Source: Liolophura sinensis
Taxonomy: Eukaryota > Mollusca > Polyplacophora > Chitonida > Chitonidae
DNA length: 64,000 nt
Assembly (NCBI RefSeq): GCF_032854445.1
Contig: NC_088306.1
Coordinates: 1,430,501-1,494,500, forward strand
Direction of reading: 5' to 3'
The position numbers were made by a program, and so were the translations under genes. How positions within the stretch are numbered: position 1 is the first letter of the stretch; the number at the start of each line of letters is the position of its first letter. This document shows, piece by piece, positions 1 through 12,650 of this stretch. The notes under the pieces are model-generated. The model had not been told where the DNA came from. It ran no database searches and saw nothing but the letters and a program-made list of their open reading frames with translations.

Positions 1-518
1 TGACCTCGTTACCCTTCAGTCCGCAGACAAATCCTGGATCAAGTTCCAGCGTTTGTATAACCTTCAGTCTCGATCACGAGGCCTTCACAAAGAAACTGGG
101 ATTTTTGAACACACGGTATCCCCTTTTTGCATTGTGTGGTAAATGTTGTCGCGTGTTTAAAAAAAAACCGTAGAGCATGGCTGCGGCTTTATGTCTGGAA
201 ACTGGCGATGTGCGGTGGTGTGTACGGTGCTGTACTGTTACTTCCGGAATATGTTGTATATACAGCCAGACAAAAAAGATCAAAATAAACCGAGCCTGCA
301 GGCGATGGTTTCGAACCAGCGGCCTGATGATTATGGACTTTCTAAGAGTGTTTAAGGGTTTAACACCGCCTTAGCGCTGTTTGTTGTATGACCCGATACC
401 GTTGAGCCTTGTTTCGAGTCAAATATCGAGAATGCTGCGCATTAAATGTGATATAATGTCTGCAGTCAAAAACAGGGACGAAAAAGTTTTGTAAGGCAAT
501 GTTACAAGATAAAATAGA
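1..518. other. No gene seen; possible tRNA-like SINE relic near 285-345
   Basis: No convincing coding region. On the minus strand around 285-345 there is a tRNA-like 3' half: a B-box-like GGTTCGAAACC with a T-stem that pairs at four of five positions. The 5' half is not recognisable, so it is more likely an old tRNA-derived SINE head than a tRNA gene. Confidence 0.4.
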
Positions 519-1150
519 AACAACAGTGATGTATGCTGAAACCGTATCCCTGGTGATTTATTTATTTATTTGATTGGTGTTTTACACCGTACTCAAGAAT
601 GTCGTATCCCTGGTGAGAACGGAAGTTAAAACAAACAGTGTTGTATGCTGAAACCGTATCCCTGGTGAGAACGGAAGTTCGAAACCAACAGTGATCTATG
701 CTGAAACCGTATCCCTGGTGAGAACGAAAGTTCGAAACCAACATTGATGTATGCTGAAACCGTATCACTAGTGAGAACGAAAGTTCGAAATCAACAGTGA
801 TGTATGCTGAAACCGTACCCCTGGTGAGAACGAAGGTTCGAAACTAACATTGATGTATGCTGAAACCTGGTGAGAACGAAAGTTCGAAACCAACATTGAT
901 GTATGCTGAAACCGTATCACTAGTGAGAACGAAAGTTCGAAACCAACATTGATGTATGCTGAAACCGTATCCCTGGTGAGAACGAAAGTTCGAAACCAAC
1001 ATTGATGTATGCTGAAACCGTATCCCCGGTGAGAACGGAAGTTCGAAACCAACATCGATGTATGCTGAAACCTGGTGAGAACGAAAGTTCGAAATCAACA
1101 GTGATGTATGCTGAAACCGTATCCGTGATGAGAATGGAAGCTCGAAACTT
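519..1150. repeat. 53-bp minisatellite
   Basis: Tandem array of about 11 units with a 53-bp period, measured from successive TGCTGAAACC motifs at 646, 699 and 752. Each unit holds GATGTATGCTGAAACC, CCTGGTGAGAACG and AAGTTCGAAACC. At least two units (around 865 and 1070) lack the same 8 bp (GTATCCC plus one base). The period is not a multiple of three. Short open frames on the minus strand are a by-product of the repetition. Confidence 0.95.
556..603 (-). mobile_element. 5'-truncated SINE-1 tail (48 bp) inside the minisatellite, with 12-bp TSD
   Basis: The 48 bp match the 3' end of SINE-1 in reverse orientation: a TTTA-rich tail, then TGATTGGTGTTTTACACC and GTACTCAAGAAT. It is bounded by perfect 12-bp direct repeats, GTATCCCTGGTG, at 544-555 and 604-615. 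Because the target lies in a tandem array, one could suspect that the direct repeats are simply array sequence. However, the unit phase is broken exactly at the insertion, as expected for a target-site duplication. Confidence 0.85.
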
Positions 1151-3107
1151 CAGTTGTAATACAACGATGTAAAAATTTGAGAAGGTTACCTAGCTTTTTT
1201 TATTACTTATGCCTGTTCTCCACATCAGAACGTTCAACTTTTTACCTGTGATTAATTATTTCTTGGCAGATTCAACTCAATCTGAGTTTCTGTCAAATTG
1301 TACTGAAATGCAATAAAACAAAGCATTTAAGCTTTGACCTTCCTGTGTATTACATATTCACTATTGAGGAGTCGGTTTCTCGCACGTGTGGAAGACTATA
1401 TCCCCTTGTGAAACTAGTCATATGCCTCGGTAAAACAACAAGAACGAACAAGCAAAGAAAAGGAGTTGCAACACGGAATCAATATATATGTAATTGTAAA
1501 ACTAGGACACCTTACATAAAATCTCTTTTGTTTTTATCATGTTCATCATTGGTCTGAAATTAAATGCCTGACTAAATAACCATTGTATAGTATTGTGTAC
1601 TGAATGTATAGAATGCCAGAGAATCTTTCAAACTCTCGTGTGGTATGAACAAACAATACATCCGGGTTAAGGTTTCATAGGGACGTAGACCTATAATTGT
1701 TTTTGAAGCCTCACTTGGGAATGCTGGTTGGCCGCGGTAAAGTTTAATCCCTGGTTCAGACAGCAAAGTGGTCAGATCAGAAACAACATTCGTAACTAGT
1801 TTACTTACCGCATCGATTTATCGCTGCCCTTTGGGAAATCTAAGCACTTAAAATCGGACGTTTCCGATCTGTGTGTTTCTTGTGGGCTGCACTGGTGTTT
1901 ACTGTCTAGTGTCAGCAAAGCAGAATTGGAAACGACCTTGGGAAGAAAGACTGAAGCATCTGGACGTCTGCGGATTTCGTCTGGAGGACACTGAGTTATC
2001 AGCTCCGTAGAGTTTATTCAAAGACCCCCACTGTTTACGCTTGTAATGCACTTAGCGAGGTGAAGACGTTGGCGCCTCCTAGGGTATTACGCCATGCTGG
2101 GCAGACAGGCTTCGTAGGTTGGCAGGTTGTTCTGGTTTTAGAATTACGTGTGGTCATTCCGTGGGGAATTAGCTAGACAAACTTGGCCCGACGATCAGCT
2201 CAGTTCGCTAATGACCCACAATAGCACTTATAACCCTTGGGTCAAGATGTCTTGACCCTTAGAAGTGGCGATTAAACAACAGTGACAGTAATTAAGGCAA
2301 GGTTCTACCCAGACACGATGGGTTATTATAACCCAGGCCTTACACAGGGAATTTGCAGATTCCCGTTCTCTCACAGTTCATGGCAACTTCGTGACAAAAA
2401 GCCGTCGCTGGCTCTCGTTGAGCGATTGCCCTGTCTTACGTTCGACGAAGACCAGTTGTCCCTCATCAATGTGGCTTGCAAGCCGGCACGTGCGTTGTAA
2501 CTTGTCAGATGGCAGTGGTTTTTTCCACACGCTCTATATTTCCCTACCTATACAACTTACCTCCATCCCATAATACTCCAAATGGTATCGTGTGCAATCA
2601 GTAAATCGATCAATCTTACACCATGTAGGTATGTTAGAAAGAAGACCCGGGTCAAGCTAGACTGATTGATGGACTGTGCGACTTGCACATTTTCATACCA
2701 ATATCTTGTGAGAAGATGTTAAAACTATGCGGCATTAATGGTAAAACTACGGAAATGACACTGGATGACACCATGGTAAAGGTCAGAGAAACATTGCAGG
2801 TTGATTCGAGGCGTTGGGTATCAAGCTGAGATCAATTTAACACAAGCTGTTGTAAAAAATCGAGCCTGTTCTGCAGCTTGTATCACACGTCCAGATCTTC
2901 GGTTTTGAAACTGGAGCATGTATAAACACAACACAAGTCTGTTAACTAGACAGACTTTCCGTTCCGATCTCCATTCATGCTGGGCGATTTTTTTTTATCC
3001 ACGACTAAAATCCACAGCAGATATTTTCTTGACAGTAATCCTTTAATCTGGCTAATCACCGACCTAAATAAAATACCATCGCACCCCTCAACACTTTGAG
3101 GGGTGGG
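1151..3107. other. Unannotated intergenic stretch
   Basis: No ORF with a recognisable domain and no tandem repeat. A short stretch near 2190-2215 (CAGCTCAGTTCGCTAATGAC) resembles the SINE-1 head but is too short to call. The 91-residue frame on the minus strand at 2946-3221 has no motif I recognise. Confidence 0.5.
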
Positions 3108-3515
3108 ACGTCGCCAAGATATGATCGGGAAGATGCGTCGATTTGACGAATGTTTAAAAAAATGTTTAAATTGTAAGAAGGTTATGTCCAACAATCGTGA
3201 GATAGTGTGCACAATATACAATATGACATATACACATCCACAGGGACAGGTGCAAATCGAGACGCCTTCATTTCATGGAACCTGTCTCTCACACTTTGGG
3301 CTGTGTCCAAATCTTCTTTACCAAACAAAATATTGTAAGCTGGATGCTCAGTCTTGGCTGGAATCGTACTACCACAAAATAGGATGAGCGGTCAATCTTT
3401 TACCGATTTGATTTATTTATTTATTTGATTGGTGTTTTACGCCGTTACCTATTTGCAGCATATGTTTTATAAAATCATACTAATCGTGACCATCGAAAAC
3501 GTCGCCAAGATATGA
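3108..3515. repeat. Segment flanked by a 17-bp direct repeat
   Basis: ACGTCGCCAAGATATGA occurs at 3108-3124 and again at 3499-3515, a perfect 17-bp match. Between the copies lie a 94-residue open frame (3103-3387, + strand; several cysteines, no domain recognised) and a short SINE-1 tail. The repeat could be a long target-site duplication or a remnant of a local duplication. No terminal inverted repeat or poly(A) was found at the inner edges. Confidence 0.45.
3407..3447 (-). mobile_element. SINE-1 3' tail fragment
   Basis: (TTTA)n followed by TTGATTGGTGTTTTACGCCG, the 3' end of SINE-1 in reverse orientation. It is truncated after about 40 bp and ends within the direct-repeat-bounded segment at 3108-3515. 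Confidence 0.7.
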
Positions 3516-4340
3516 ATTTTAACCAACCAGGGGCGAGTTTATTCCATAACCCGAGAATACACCTGTTTCCGGCGTGATGTCATGCAGCTTGGCATTCGTT
3601 ATGCTATTGTCAGGTCTATAAGGAAATAACTATCACTGGGAAGAACTAACATGTACTGTAGGAACGATCTGGTCAATTCGAGCAAACAAATGTTGGTACG
3701 GACGCGTCCGACCTATTAATGATGCGATCAGACAAGCCAGTGTGGTAGAGTTTAACTCTTACATATTACTTTTGGGAATTATCTTACTGATTCTTTTGTT
3801 TTCTGTGTTGAAAGCCTTACAAAGAACGTATACATCAAACAGCCAAGTATTATCCATAAACACTCACGAAGGCTTGTGACAAACGTGAACGCTAAAAGAA
3901 CTGATCCGATTAGAATTTTATTTCGAGAGCGCCAATACATAAATTACTTATTAGTTGAGTTATCGCTGACAAATCTTGTCTGATAACCCTTATACAAGCA
4001 TAACAGGTGTTGTTCTGAGATGTCAGCAAAGCTAATCCATGGAATAAGAAAGAAACGTGTGGGAGAGAAGGTGGGGTGGGGATGAACGGCTAGGGTTGTA
4101 AAGGTGCCTGGGGGAGAAGTGGGGAGGCTGTGAGGCTTCATTGTTAGCTAACAGAAGGCACATGTAACCAGGTGGTACTGTTTTACTCCACCATTGTCAA
4201 AATACGGGTATATTTTTAACATGCTTTAGCATCTTGATTCGTGAACCATAGTGTATTTTTTTTATTATAATTCTTAGTGTATACACCATTGTTGACTGAT
4301 TAATCATCGGTACTTAGCCATACGTTCCCTAAAATCCACC
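3516..4340. other. Unannotated intergenic stretch
   Basis: Nothing coding recognised. There is a G-rich patch near 4060-4130 and an AT-rich patch near 4250-4275. No repeat shared with the rest of the window was noticed. Confidence 0.4.
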
Positions 4341-4353
4341 TTAGAATTGAAAA

Positions 4354-4644
4354 GGGTCTTCCGTGGCCTGGTGGTTAGTTCGCTAATGTAAGGCAATGAC
4401 CCAGGGGTCCCTCACCATTGCGGTCGCTGTGTGTTCCGGTCAGATTTCCCTCACCAATGCGGTCGCTGTGTGGTCCGGTCCAGCTCAATCTGGCTTCCTC
4501 TCCGTTAGTACGTGGGAAGTTCTGCCAACAACCTGCGGATGTTCGTGGACTCTGCCCGGTTTCCTCCCGTGACAATGCTGGCCGCCGTTGTAGAAGTGAA
4601 ATATTGTTGAGTGCGGCGTAACACACCAATCAAATTAATAAATA
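4354..4644 (+). mobile_element. SINE-1, near full length, with internal duplication
   Basis: The most complete SINE-1 copy. The head has an A-box-like GTGGCCTGGTGGTTAG and GCAATGACCCAGG. The body carries CCTCTCCG, ACGTGGGAAG, CCTGCGGATG and GCTGGCCGCCG. The tail is AAGTGAAATATT, GAGTGCGGCGTAACACACCAATC and AAATTAATAAAT. The stretch CCCTCACC...GCGGTCGCTGTGTG appears twice in a row (about 4411-4440 and 4448-4477), an internal duplication of roughly 37 bp across the B-box region. TTAGAAT at 4341-4347 and 4645-4651 is a weak 7-bp TSD candidate. Such elements are RNA polymerase III-derived and mobilised by a LINE reverse transcriptase. Confidence 0.85.
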
Positions 4645-4810
4645 TTAGAATATCAGAACTGAAACACTTGAATGCACTTTTCCCGTTAAAAAGATAAAAC
4701 AAAAGTGAATATGTCAACAAAAAAAAAGTTTTCACAGATGTTATTGATTTCTTTATGTGATCGATTTCGAGGATTTTGTTATTGATTTCTTTAGTGTTTT
4801 AGGTAGTAGT

Positions 4811-4920
4811 CACGAATATTTCACTTATACAATTGCAGTCTGGATTATGGTGGGAGGAAACTTGGCTGTGCCAGGGTGAAAACACACCACCATCCGCAGG
4901 CGGCTTCTTTATGGACTGAA
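4811..4920 (-). mobile_element. Decayed SINE-1 fragment
   Basis: Reverse-oriented remnant with GAATATTTCACTTATAC, ATTATGGTGGGAGGAAAC and CCATCCGCAGG in the SINE-1 order. The Alu-like spacing is preserved but many bases have diverged. Confidence 0.7.
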
Positions 4921-5100
4921 CAGTACCCGTCCGTATTAGTGGAAACCCGTCAGCATGGTTTCAAAATATTCCGCGATTTCCTGATATCAGTCATTAAGTT
5001 ATTCAGACACTAAAGGACCCGAAGCTCTCTCTGATACGTCCGATGCACTGTATCCATGACTTGTTTTGGTTAACCTCTTCCTTTAAGTCAGAGGAACTGA

Positions 5101-5205
5101 GAGGGTACGTACTTGCTTGGTGAGGCGGAGGATTGATTTGACTCTGCCGGGTTTCCTTTTCCCAGAAAAGCTGACGAAGTCGGCGTTAAGCAACAAACAT
5201 ATAAA
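5101..5205 (+). mobile_element. Heavily decayed SINE-1 fragment
   Basis: Forward-oriented remnant: CTCTGCCGGGTTTCC, then CTGACGAAGTCGGCGTTAAGC in place of the normal GCTGGCCGCCGTCGTATAAG, then an A-rich tail. The middle of the tail is missing. Confidence 0.5.
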
Positions 5206-5389
5206 CAAACATAAAAGGCGGCTTACGATCATTTAGCAACCTTTCAAGGGAGACAACTCTTGTAGTAAAGACGATACATTATATAATGGATGAAATGTTC
5301 ATGTTGTGCTCAGAGGTTTTATTGAATGATGAACTGAATATTAAAACCAATACAGCTTTGGGCGATATTTTATTTTGGTCCAATACAAC

Positions 5390-5555
5390 TGTTCAGGTTG
5401 AGGGGTTAGAACGTCAGTCCCTGTGAGTTCAAGTCCAACTCAAGCTTGTTTCCTCTCCGGCCATACGTAAGAAGGTTCTACCATAATGTTGGCTGTCGTT
5501 GTATAAGTGATATATTGTTGAGTAGGATGTAAAACACCAATCAAATAAATAAACA
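5390..5555 (+). mobile_element. SINE-1 copy, head and centre deleted
   Basis: Retains the B-box GTGAGTTCAAGTCC, TTTCCTCTCCGGCCATACG, AATGTTGGCTGTCGTTGTAT and the tail AAAACACCAATCAAATAAAT. The stretch from ACCTGCGGATG to CCCGGTTTCC is deleted relative to the copy at 4354-4644. Confidence 0.8.
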
Positions 5556-8084
5556 AAATACTACTTTTCAGTGTATTTTAAACGTCTGCCAATGCTTTTG
5601 TCTGATTTTTTACTACATAATAAAACAATATTTTTGCCATTTTTGTTTGTTGAGTTTCGCTCCGTACAGAGTGTAGTTTTGGAGCTCGCAGGGACGATAA
5701 TTAATCTCAGACGATGCTCCAACAATATTTCTCTTCTACATAAACACGTGCTATATGAGTATATGAGTATCCTGGCGTAGTTTCAACTTACTTCACACAC
5801 AAAAAGTCAGCTGGATTGTGTGACAAGATCTCCAACTTAGCTGACTCCCATAAAAGCTTTCACACAGGAGTTGATTGACAAAAACACATTTGTCGTGTAG
5901 CCTTGCAGTGTAGAAATAAGACAAAAAAAATAAACAGAGTTATTTAGAGATCATCTTCCAGTTGAATTTGTAATTTATTTGACACGAATTCGATATGTCG
6001 ACTGTCTTCCATATTTCACTGAAAACTAACAACTGCCCCCTTCTTCCATGTTATGAGGTTTACACCATTTACTTTGGATAAATTATTTCTTCCACATTCC
6101 TTTAAAAACGGACTTAGAATACACGTTCATGGTCTACGTGTGGTATACGAATGTCGGACTTGACGCTTAAATTACGCAACTACATCAGTCAATTGGCTCC
6201 CTGTTCGAAAAGAAATAAGGATTCTGGCGATTTGGGACTGGAAGCCAGGCGATTGGAACGAATCCTAGCGGGATACGAACGACTCAATGAAGGGAGGTAA
6301 TTATCCTGTCACAGAACGGCGCCGGGGCAATTGAACACTTCCTGAATGTTGAGCAATTTGTGAGAACAAAGCGACTGTTGATCTGGCTGAGCGGACGTAC
6401 AGGGACCGATTGAGCTGGGGCCATTTAACTTACGCCTTCGGAATAATGATTGTCTATTGGGCCACAGTTTAAAAACCGGAAAATGTCTATTTCCGCTTGC
6501 ATAATTCGCATATAGGTACGGTATATGTATCTGAATATGGTCGAAATATTATATTAGTCAGTTTTAGTCCAAGGTAGCAGCCCTTTGGTGTCAAGCAGAA
6601 AGTATCAATAAAGGTTAGCAGATTGAAATTCGACTTGTTAATCTTTTGATTTTGCTTTCATTGCTTAAAAAAGACCAGGGAAGGGGCCACAGTTGGCTGT
6701 TCGGTATAACGCGTTGATATCACTCAACGTGGTCGACAGAAATCCAGCTTTATCTAATTCCGACTTTGCTTTTTTGTGGATTATGGCTTACTCTGGGCGT
6801 ATAGTAAATCAGAAAAAAATACTTAGGAGAAAGGAATCTCCAGTTTTATTTGTCGTTAACATTGCAGATTATTTATTAATACACCACTTTTTTAGGAAAA
6901 TACTAAAAAATGTAGGTATACCAGTGCTTACATTTCATCAGTGTAAATTACTTGACGTTTGTTTCCAGTACAAATATTAGACTTTGAAATGTTTTTCTGC
7001 TTAAATTAAGAGGATTCATTTCGCACCTTCATTTCCTTAGTGCGATCGTGTACTCCCTCCAAAAAGCACTAGTTGCTGCGAAACGAATTCCAGATGTCAG
7101 CCTCTATTGCCTTAGCCTTTGATTAAAAACAGCTATTTTAGACCAGATTTGCAAACATGAACGACTTTTGGGGATTTCAGTCGGACGCAGCTCAGTGGAA
7201 TACTCCCTACCCAAGAGAAGTACTTTCCTCCGCTTTCCTGGATTTAAATTGTGCTAATAATACATGTCTGAATCAAACAAGAAAAAAGGAAATCGCTGTG
7301 TGAAACATTGAGAAAAGCTACACGAAGGGACACAATCCTGGCAAAAGCTACCCTTTTTTCTATAGAAAATTTTTTATATTGGCTGGTGATTTTTCAGCCG
7401 AGAGAAACAATGATAATTACAGGTCACGTAGAGCTGGGACAAGTGTACACGGTCAGACGAGAAAAAAAATTTGCTAACATTGGTCATGCTCAAGATACAG
7501 TAGCCGTTAGGGAATAAACAATGTGGATAAAAGGAACGACCTTCAGTTAAAAATGTCAGTGTTTCATATAGGCAAAAGGGGTTAATTTGAACCAAAGTTC
7601 TGACTACAGGAACAAGCATGGCCGGCCTTCCCATTATCACTGACCCACAGGGCGTGATGTAAAGATGTAAAAAGAAGATAAGACATCAATGCACAGCTTT
7701 TTGGTAACGGAAAAAAACCGTTCGTACGTGGGAGATGGTTGGTTCGGTCAACAATTGCTACATTCCACCCATAACTAACCCATGAATTCGAGGTCAAGAT
7801 AGGTTGTATTTTTTTAAACCAACACACTCCATGGCCGTATAAGGACGGTGAAGAAAGATGACACCATTCGCTGAAAGGTTTATCAAAAACCCTATGCTCC
7901 TTGAAAAGCAGTAAACAATTTTCACAAGGGCATGTACCTAAGTCGTGAGTACAAGACGCACTGGAGTAAAAATTCACGATTTTACTCCTTACTGGAAATC
8001 ATACTCATACCACAACAACACAGCTTTCTTTTATTTCTATAAAACACAAACATAAATGTTATCAGTGTTTGTGCTGAATTTGGA
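5556..8084. other. Unannotated stretch with old dispersed repeats
   Basis: No gene recognised. Around 6120-6170 the motif GGTATACGAATGTCGGAC recurs at 63632-63650 (family R-W edge). Pieces of 7000-7500 (AAGAGGATTCATTTC; CATTGGTCATGCTCAAGATA) have diverged counterparts in the same order at 10480-11080, suggesting an old direct duplication. A 131-residue frame on the minus strand at 7582-7977 has eight cysteines but no motif I can name. Confidence 0.4.
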
Positions 8085-9296
<1,212 letters not shown>

Positions 9297-9400
9297 GAGT
9301 CATGTCAAAGGTTCACCAAGCCACCATGCGCAATTCCCGAAGGGCTAAATCGTCAGAATTCTCAAACAGGCATGGTGTGTGTCTCTTCAAGATAACATTT

Positions 9401-9409
9401 TACTTGTGT

Positions 9410-9505
<96 letters not shown>

Positions 9506-9513
9506 ACACAAGT

Positions 9514-9577
<64 letters not shown>

Positions 9578-9591
9578 ACACAAGTACATAT
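9401..9591. repeat. Double (TA)n palindrome with ACTTGTGTCC arms
   Basis: Layout: TACTTGTGTCC (9401-9411), (TA)n of about 92 bp, GGACACAAGTCC (9504-9515), (TA)n of about 60 bp, GGACACAAGTA (9576-9586). The 10-bp arm ACTTGTGTCC is the exact reverse complement of GGACACAAGT on the other side, so the first block is a perfect hairpin of over 110 bp. The second block reuses the arm. Confidence 0.95.
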
Positions 9592-9829
9592 ATATTGATT
9601 TTTGTTGGTAAAATATTAGTTCTACTCGTGAGCAAATATATGCACTTCCAGAAAATATTCTGATAATGTGCTCGAATTTAAATCACGTAAATGCAAAAAC
9701 ATATTAAATTGTTATACAATCCTGTGAGCCCAAAAACCCATCAAAGAACTAAGAAAGTATATACTGTCAGAAAATAGTACTGGTTATTGGAAAGAGAAAT
9801 TTTTTTAACAATACCGGAGTGCCACAAGG

Positions 9830-10040
9830 AATATTCTTAGCTCGAAAATTGTATCAGTATTCAAATATTGCACCAGAATAAAACAAATAGTCAGAATAAA
9901 ACCCTGAATGAGGTAAACTGACAAGAGGCTGTATTTCACCGGTTGCGTGTGACCATTTGCCAGCTAACACACTGTCGTCGCTGCTCTGTTTTTACTTTTT
10001 ATGCTGTACGTCTTTAATTATATTTTTTATAGATACCACC
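9830..10040 (+). repeat. Dispersed repeat R-Y, copy 1
   Basis: Carries CAGAATAAAACCCTGA, GAGGTAAACTGACAAGAG, TTTCACCGGTTGCGTGTGACC and ATGCTGTACGTCTTT, the same order as the copy at 59120-59420. It is one of eight or nine copies in the window. No coding capacity and no clear termini. Confidence 0.75.
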
Positions 10041-11837
10041 AGAACTTGTTCACAACTATGTCTAGGAGAAGATTATCGCGTTCCCCAGACTAAGTTAAAA
10101 TCAAGATGTGAAAGCCATCCTCCTATAGTCAATGTTTAGCCAGATTTGGGTAGACTACACAGAAGGCTATTTACTTCCAAATGTCGGCATTACTTTTTCG
10201 AGTTTTCGTATCGATGGAATATTTATGGAAAACAATGCTACTTTTTCTTCTTATATATACTAAATTTGTTTTCTTTTCTTCCATAACGTGTTTTCTTCTT
10301 ACGGCTGTCTTGTGTTTAGTGCATGTAGTACATTACTCTTTAACGAAAATACAAAAAATGTAGTCAGGACATTGCCTAGATTAAACTCGAAACAAAGAGC
10401 ACTGAAGTAATCATCAGACTGTATTGTTAATCAGCAGCGTAAATACCAGATTCCAGGCCTTCTGTTTTTGGGACTCGATTAAGAAGATTTATTTCACTCT
10501 CTTTCTTTAGTCGGATACATGTTTTTGAAGTCAATAATACTGCCATTTCCGGGAAAAAGGACGAAATCATCAATTCCAGATGTCAGGCTTTCTACGTCGC
10601 CTTTTTTTGTATTGACCCGAAGTGGAAAACTAAACAGTTCTTAAAACACGGCTTATAAGACACGTCGGGATATCTAGGCGAAAGGCAATGGGATATTTCT
10701 TTCGCATGAGAATTAATTCAAGCTGTCCAAAATTAAAGTTTTGCTGATACTATGGTGTTATTACCACCGCTTGGTTTAAAAAAGAAAGCAATGAACATCG
10801 CTTTCTGAAACGTTCATCTTGATGTGAACTGACGTGAGGTATGCCTTGTCTCTATGGAAGCGGAAAATAGCCATGTGGCGACGTGATTTTGGAGAAAGGT
10901 TTATAAAAGGTCGACTGGGGCGAATATTTTGGGATAGGTAGAAGAATGGTGTAAGAGAGCATAGGTTAAGAAAATAATGCGTAAAGCGCTTCTTTAATTT
11001 CATTACTGTCCGAGACATATGCGGTCAAAGACAAAATGTTTTTACAAATCTTGGTAATGCTCAAGATATATTACAGTAGATGCGTCGGAACAAACATTCG
11101 TACACCAGAAGTCAACCCACAAGGACGTTCCAGGTCAATAATTGCAAGGCCAATTTCCAAACCGACGCTTAACACCAACCACCAAAGAACTAAGACGTAT
11201 ATAAACTACGAAAATAGGACGGATTCATGCAAAGAGAAGATGTCAACAGTTTTCAGTCATGTTGGAAAGACGCAATGTATGTTCTCGGCAACTGAGTGAA
11301 ATCAGTACTCAAGTCATGTACCATGCTGGAATATCAGTTGTCCATAAGAAAATGTGTATCTCACATTACGCTTTGATTTCAACTGTTTATATATCCAACG
11401 TGAACCTATAATGCAAATCAACACGATGAATATACAGCCCTCAGCCACGGGTATAGGTTTGGCTGACCTATACCTGTTCTCATTACAAATACGGCAAAGA
11501 AAAATAAACGTATGGCGTCAAGCAACAGTCAACAACTGTAATGTAAGTAACTAAATAACTAATATAGTTGACAACTTGACATAATAATGAGCTTGCAGGT
11601 GCACGTTTGTCAGGTCCATTGTTATGATCGACGAAAAACATTGTCAGCGTCACACTAACCGCAAACTGTGCACAGCTGTATAAGGCATTGATGTACAGCT
11701 CTGTGGTTGCAAAAGATAACGGTTTGTCCCTGAGATATACATCGTCAGGACGGTTAATAATTCATTTTCAGTATAAGTGTGATTGTAAAGTAAATGCACA
11801 TGTATCATTTTGCGTATTTCTGGACACGTGACGCGTA
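10041..11837. other. Unannotated stretch with diverged repeats
   Basis: No gene recognised. 10480-11080 contains counterparts of 7000-7500. Around 11105-11170, GGACGTTCCAGGTCAATAAT is a motif shared with 22960, 29520 and 48520. The 60- to 87-residue frames here have no domain signature. Confidence 0.4.
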
Positions 11838-12010
11838 ATCAATTACAACTAGCATCACTGTATTCTTAACCTAATTCTGCTTAAATTATGTGGGTCGTAT
11901 AAATTGCCAATATTTATGTTAGAATAAAACCCTACCAATGACGTAAATTGGCATAATGTCTGATTTCGCCGTTTACGTCTAACCATTTGCCAACTTTCAC
12001 ACTGCATTTT
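11838..12010 (+). repeat. Dispersed repeat R-Y, copy 2
   Basis: Contains AATTACAACTAGCATCAC, TAATTCTGCTTAAATTATG, ATTGCCAATATTTATG, AGAATAAAACCCTACC and CATTTGCCAAC, collinear with the other R-Y copies. Confidence 0.75.
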
Positions 12011-12593
12011 GTGCTCTGATTTATGCTGGAAACCTTTTCTGTTATGCATGTAGTATAGAGAGCAAAATCTGATATCTGGTAACCGGTCACATTTCTCCAC
12101 TCTCTATATTACAGTTCCTCACACAGATTTTGATTATGGAATTTCAGCACTAATTGTATCGGTGTTTAATAAAACTGGTCACCGCTACTTTAACGTCAAA
12201 GGCAGCAAAGCCTTCTTCAGTTCAACTACATACATATAAGGGTTACCATTCATGGGATGTTTTCATATTCATCGAGTTGCTTGAGTTTCTCGTTAATAAC
12301 ATACATGTGAAATTCGGGGAAACCAACAGTGTATAGGTATTTCCTTGGGTACAGCAGTCAGGTTGGACGTGAGTTTTCTCTGCTCCGAAAATTTCGTGGG
12401 TTTCTCGAGGAATGTAATGTATTTCTGACCTGTATGGTACATTTATTAGGTTGTGATTGCTCCGTTAATTTTCTGTACTTTTCTGCTAGGGGAATTTTCG
12501 GCCCGGTTGAACTATTTTGTTTGGTATTTCAGTTTACTATTAAGCAACCGGGTGTTGTTGTAGTTATCTTAATGCTTTGATCGATGGGATTGT
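12011..12593. other. Sequence upstream of the LINE, possibly its 5' UTR
   Basis: No domain-bearing ORF. The part nearest 12330-12593 may be the LINE's 5' untranslated region, but the 5' end of the element cannot be set without other copies. Confidence 0.35.
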
Positions 12594-12650
12594 GTGTTTG
12601 TATTCTCTTTGTGTATTATAGTTTTATACTGTTACTTTGTAGAGGACAAC

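Noticed and set aside
7582-7977. 131-residue cysteine-containing minus-strand ORF as a secreted peptide
   Set aside because: No signal sequence at the Met, irregular cysteine spacing and no recognisable family.
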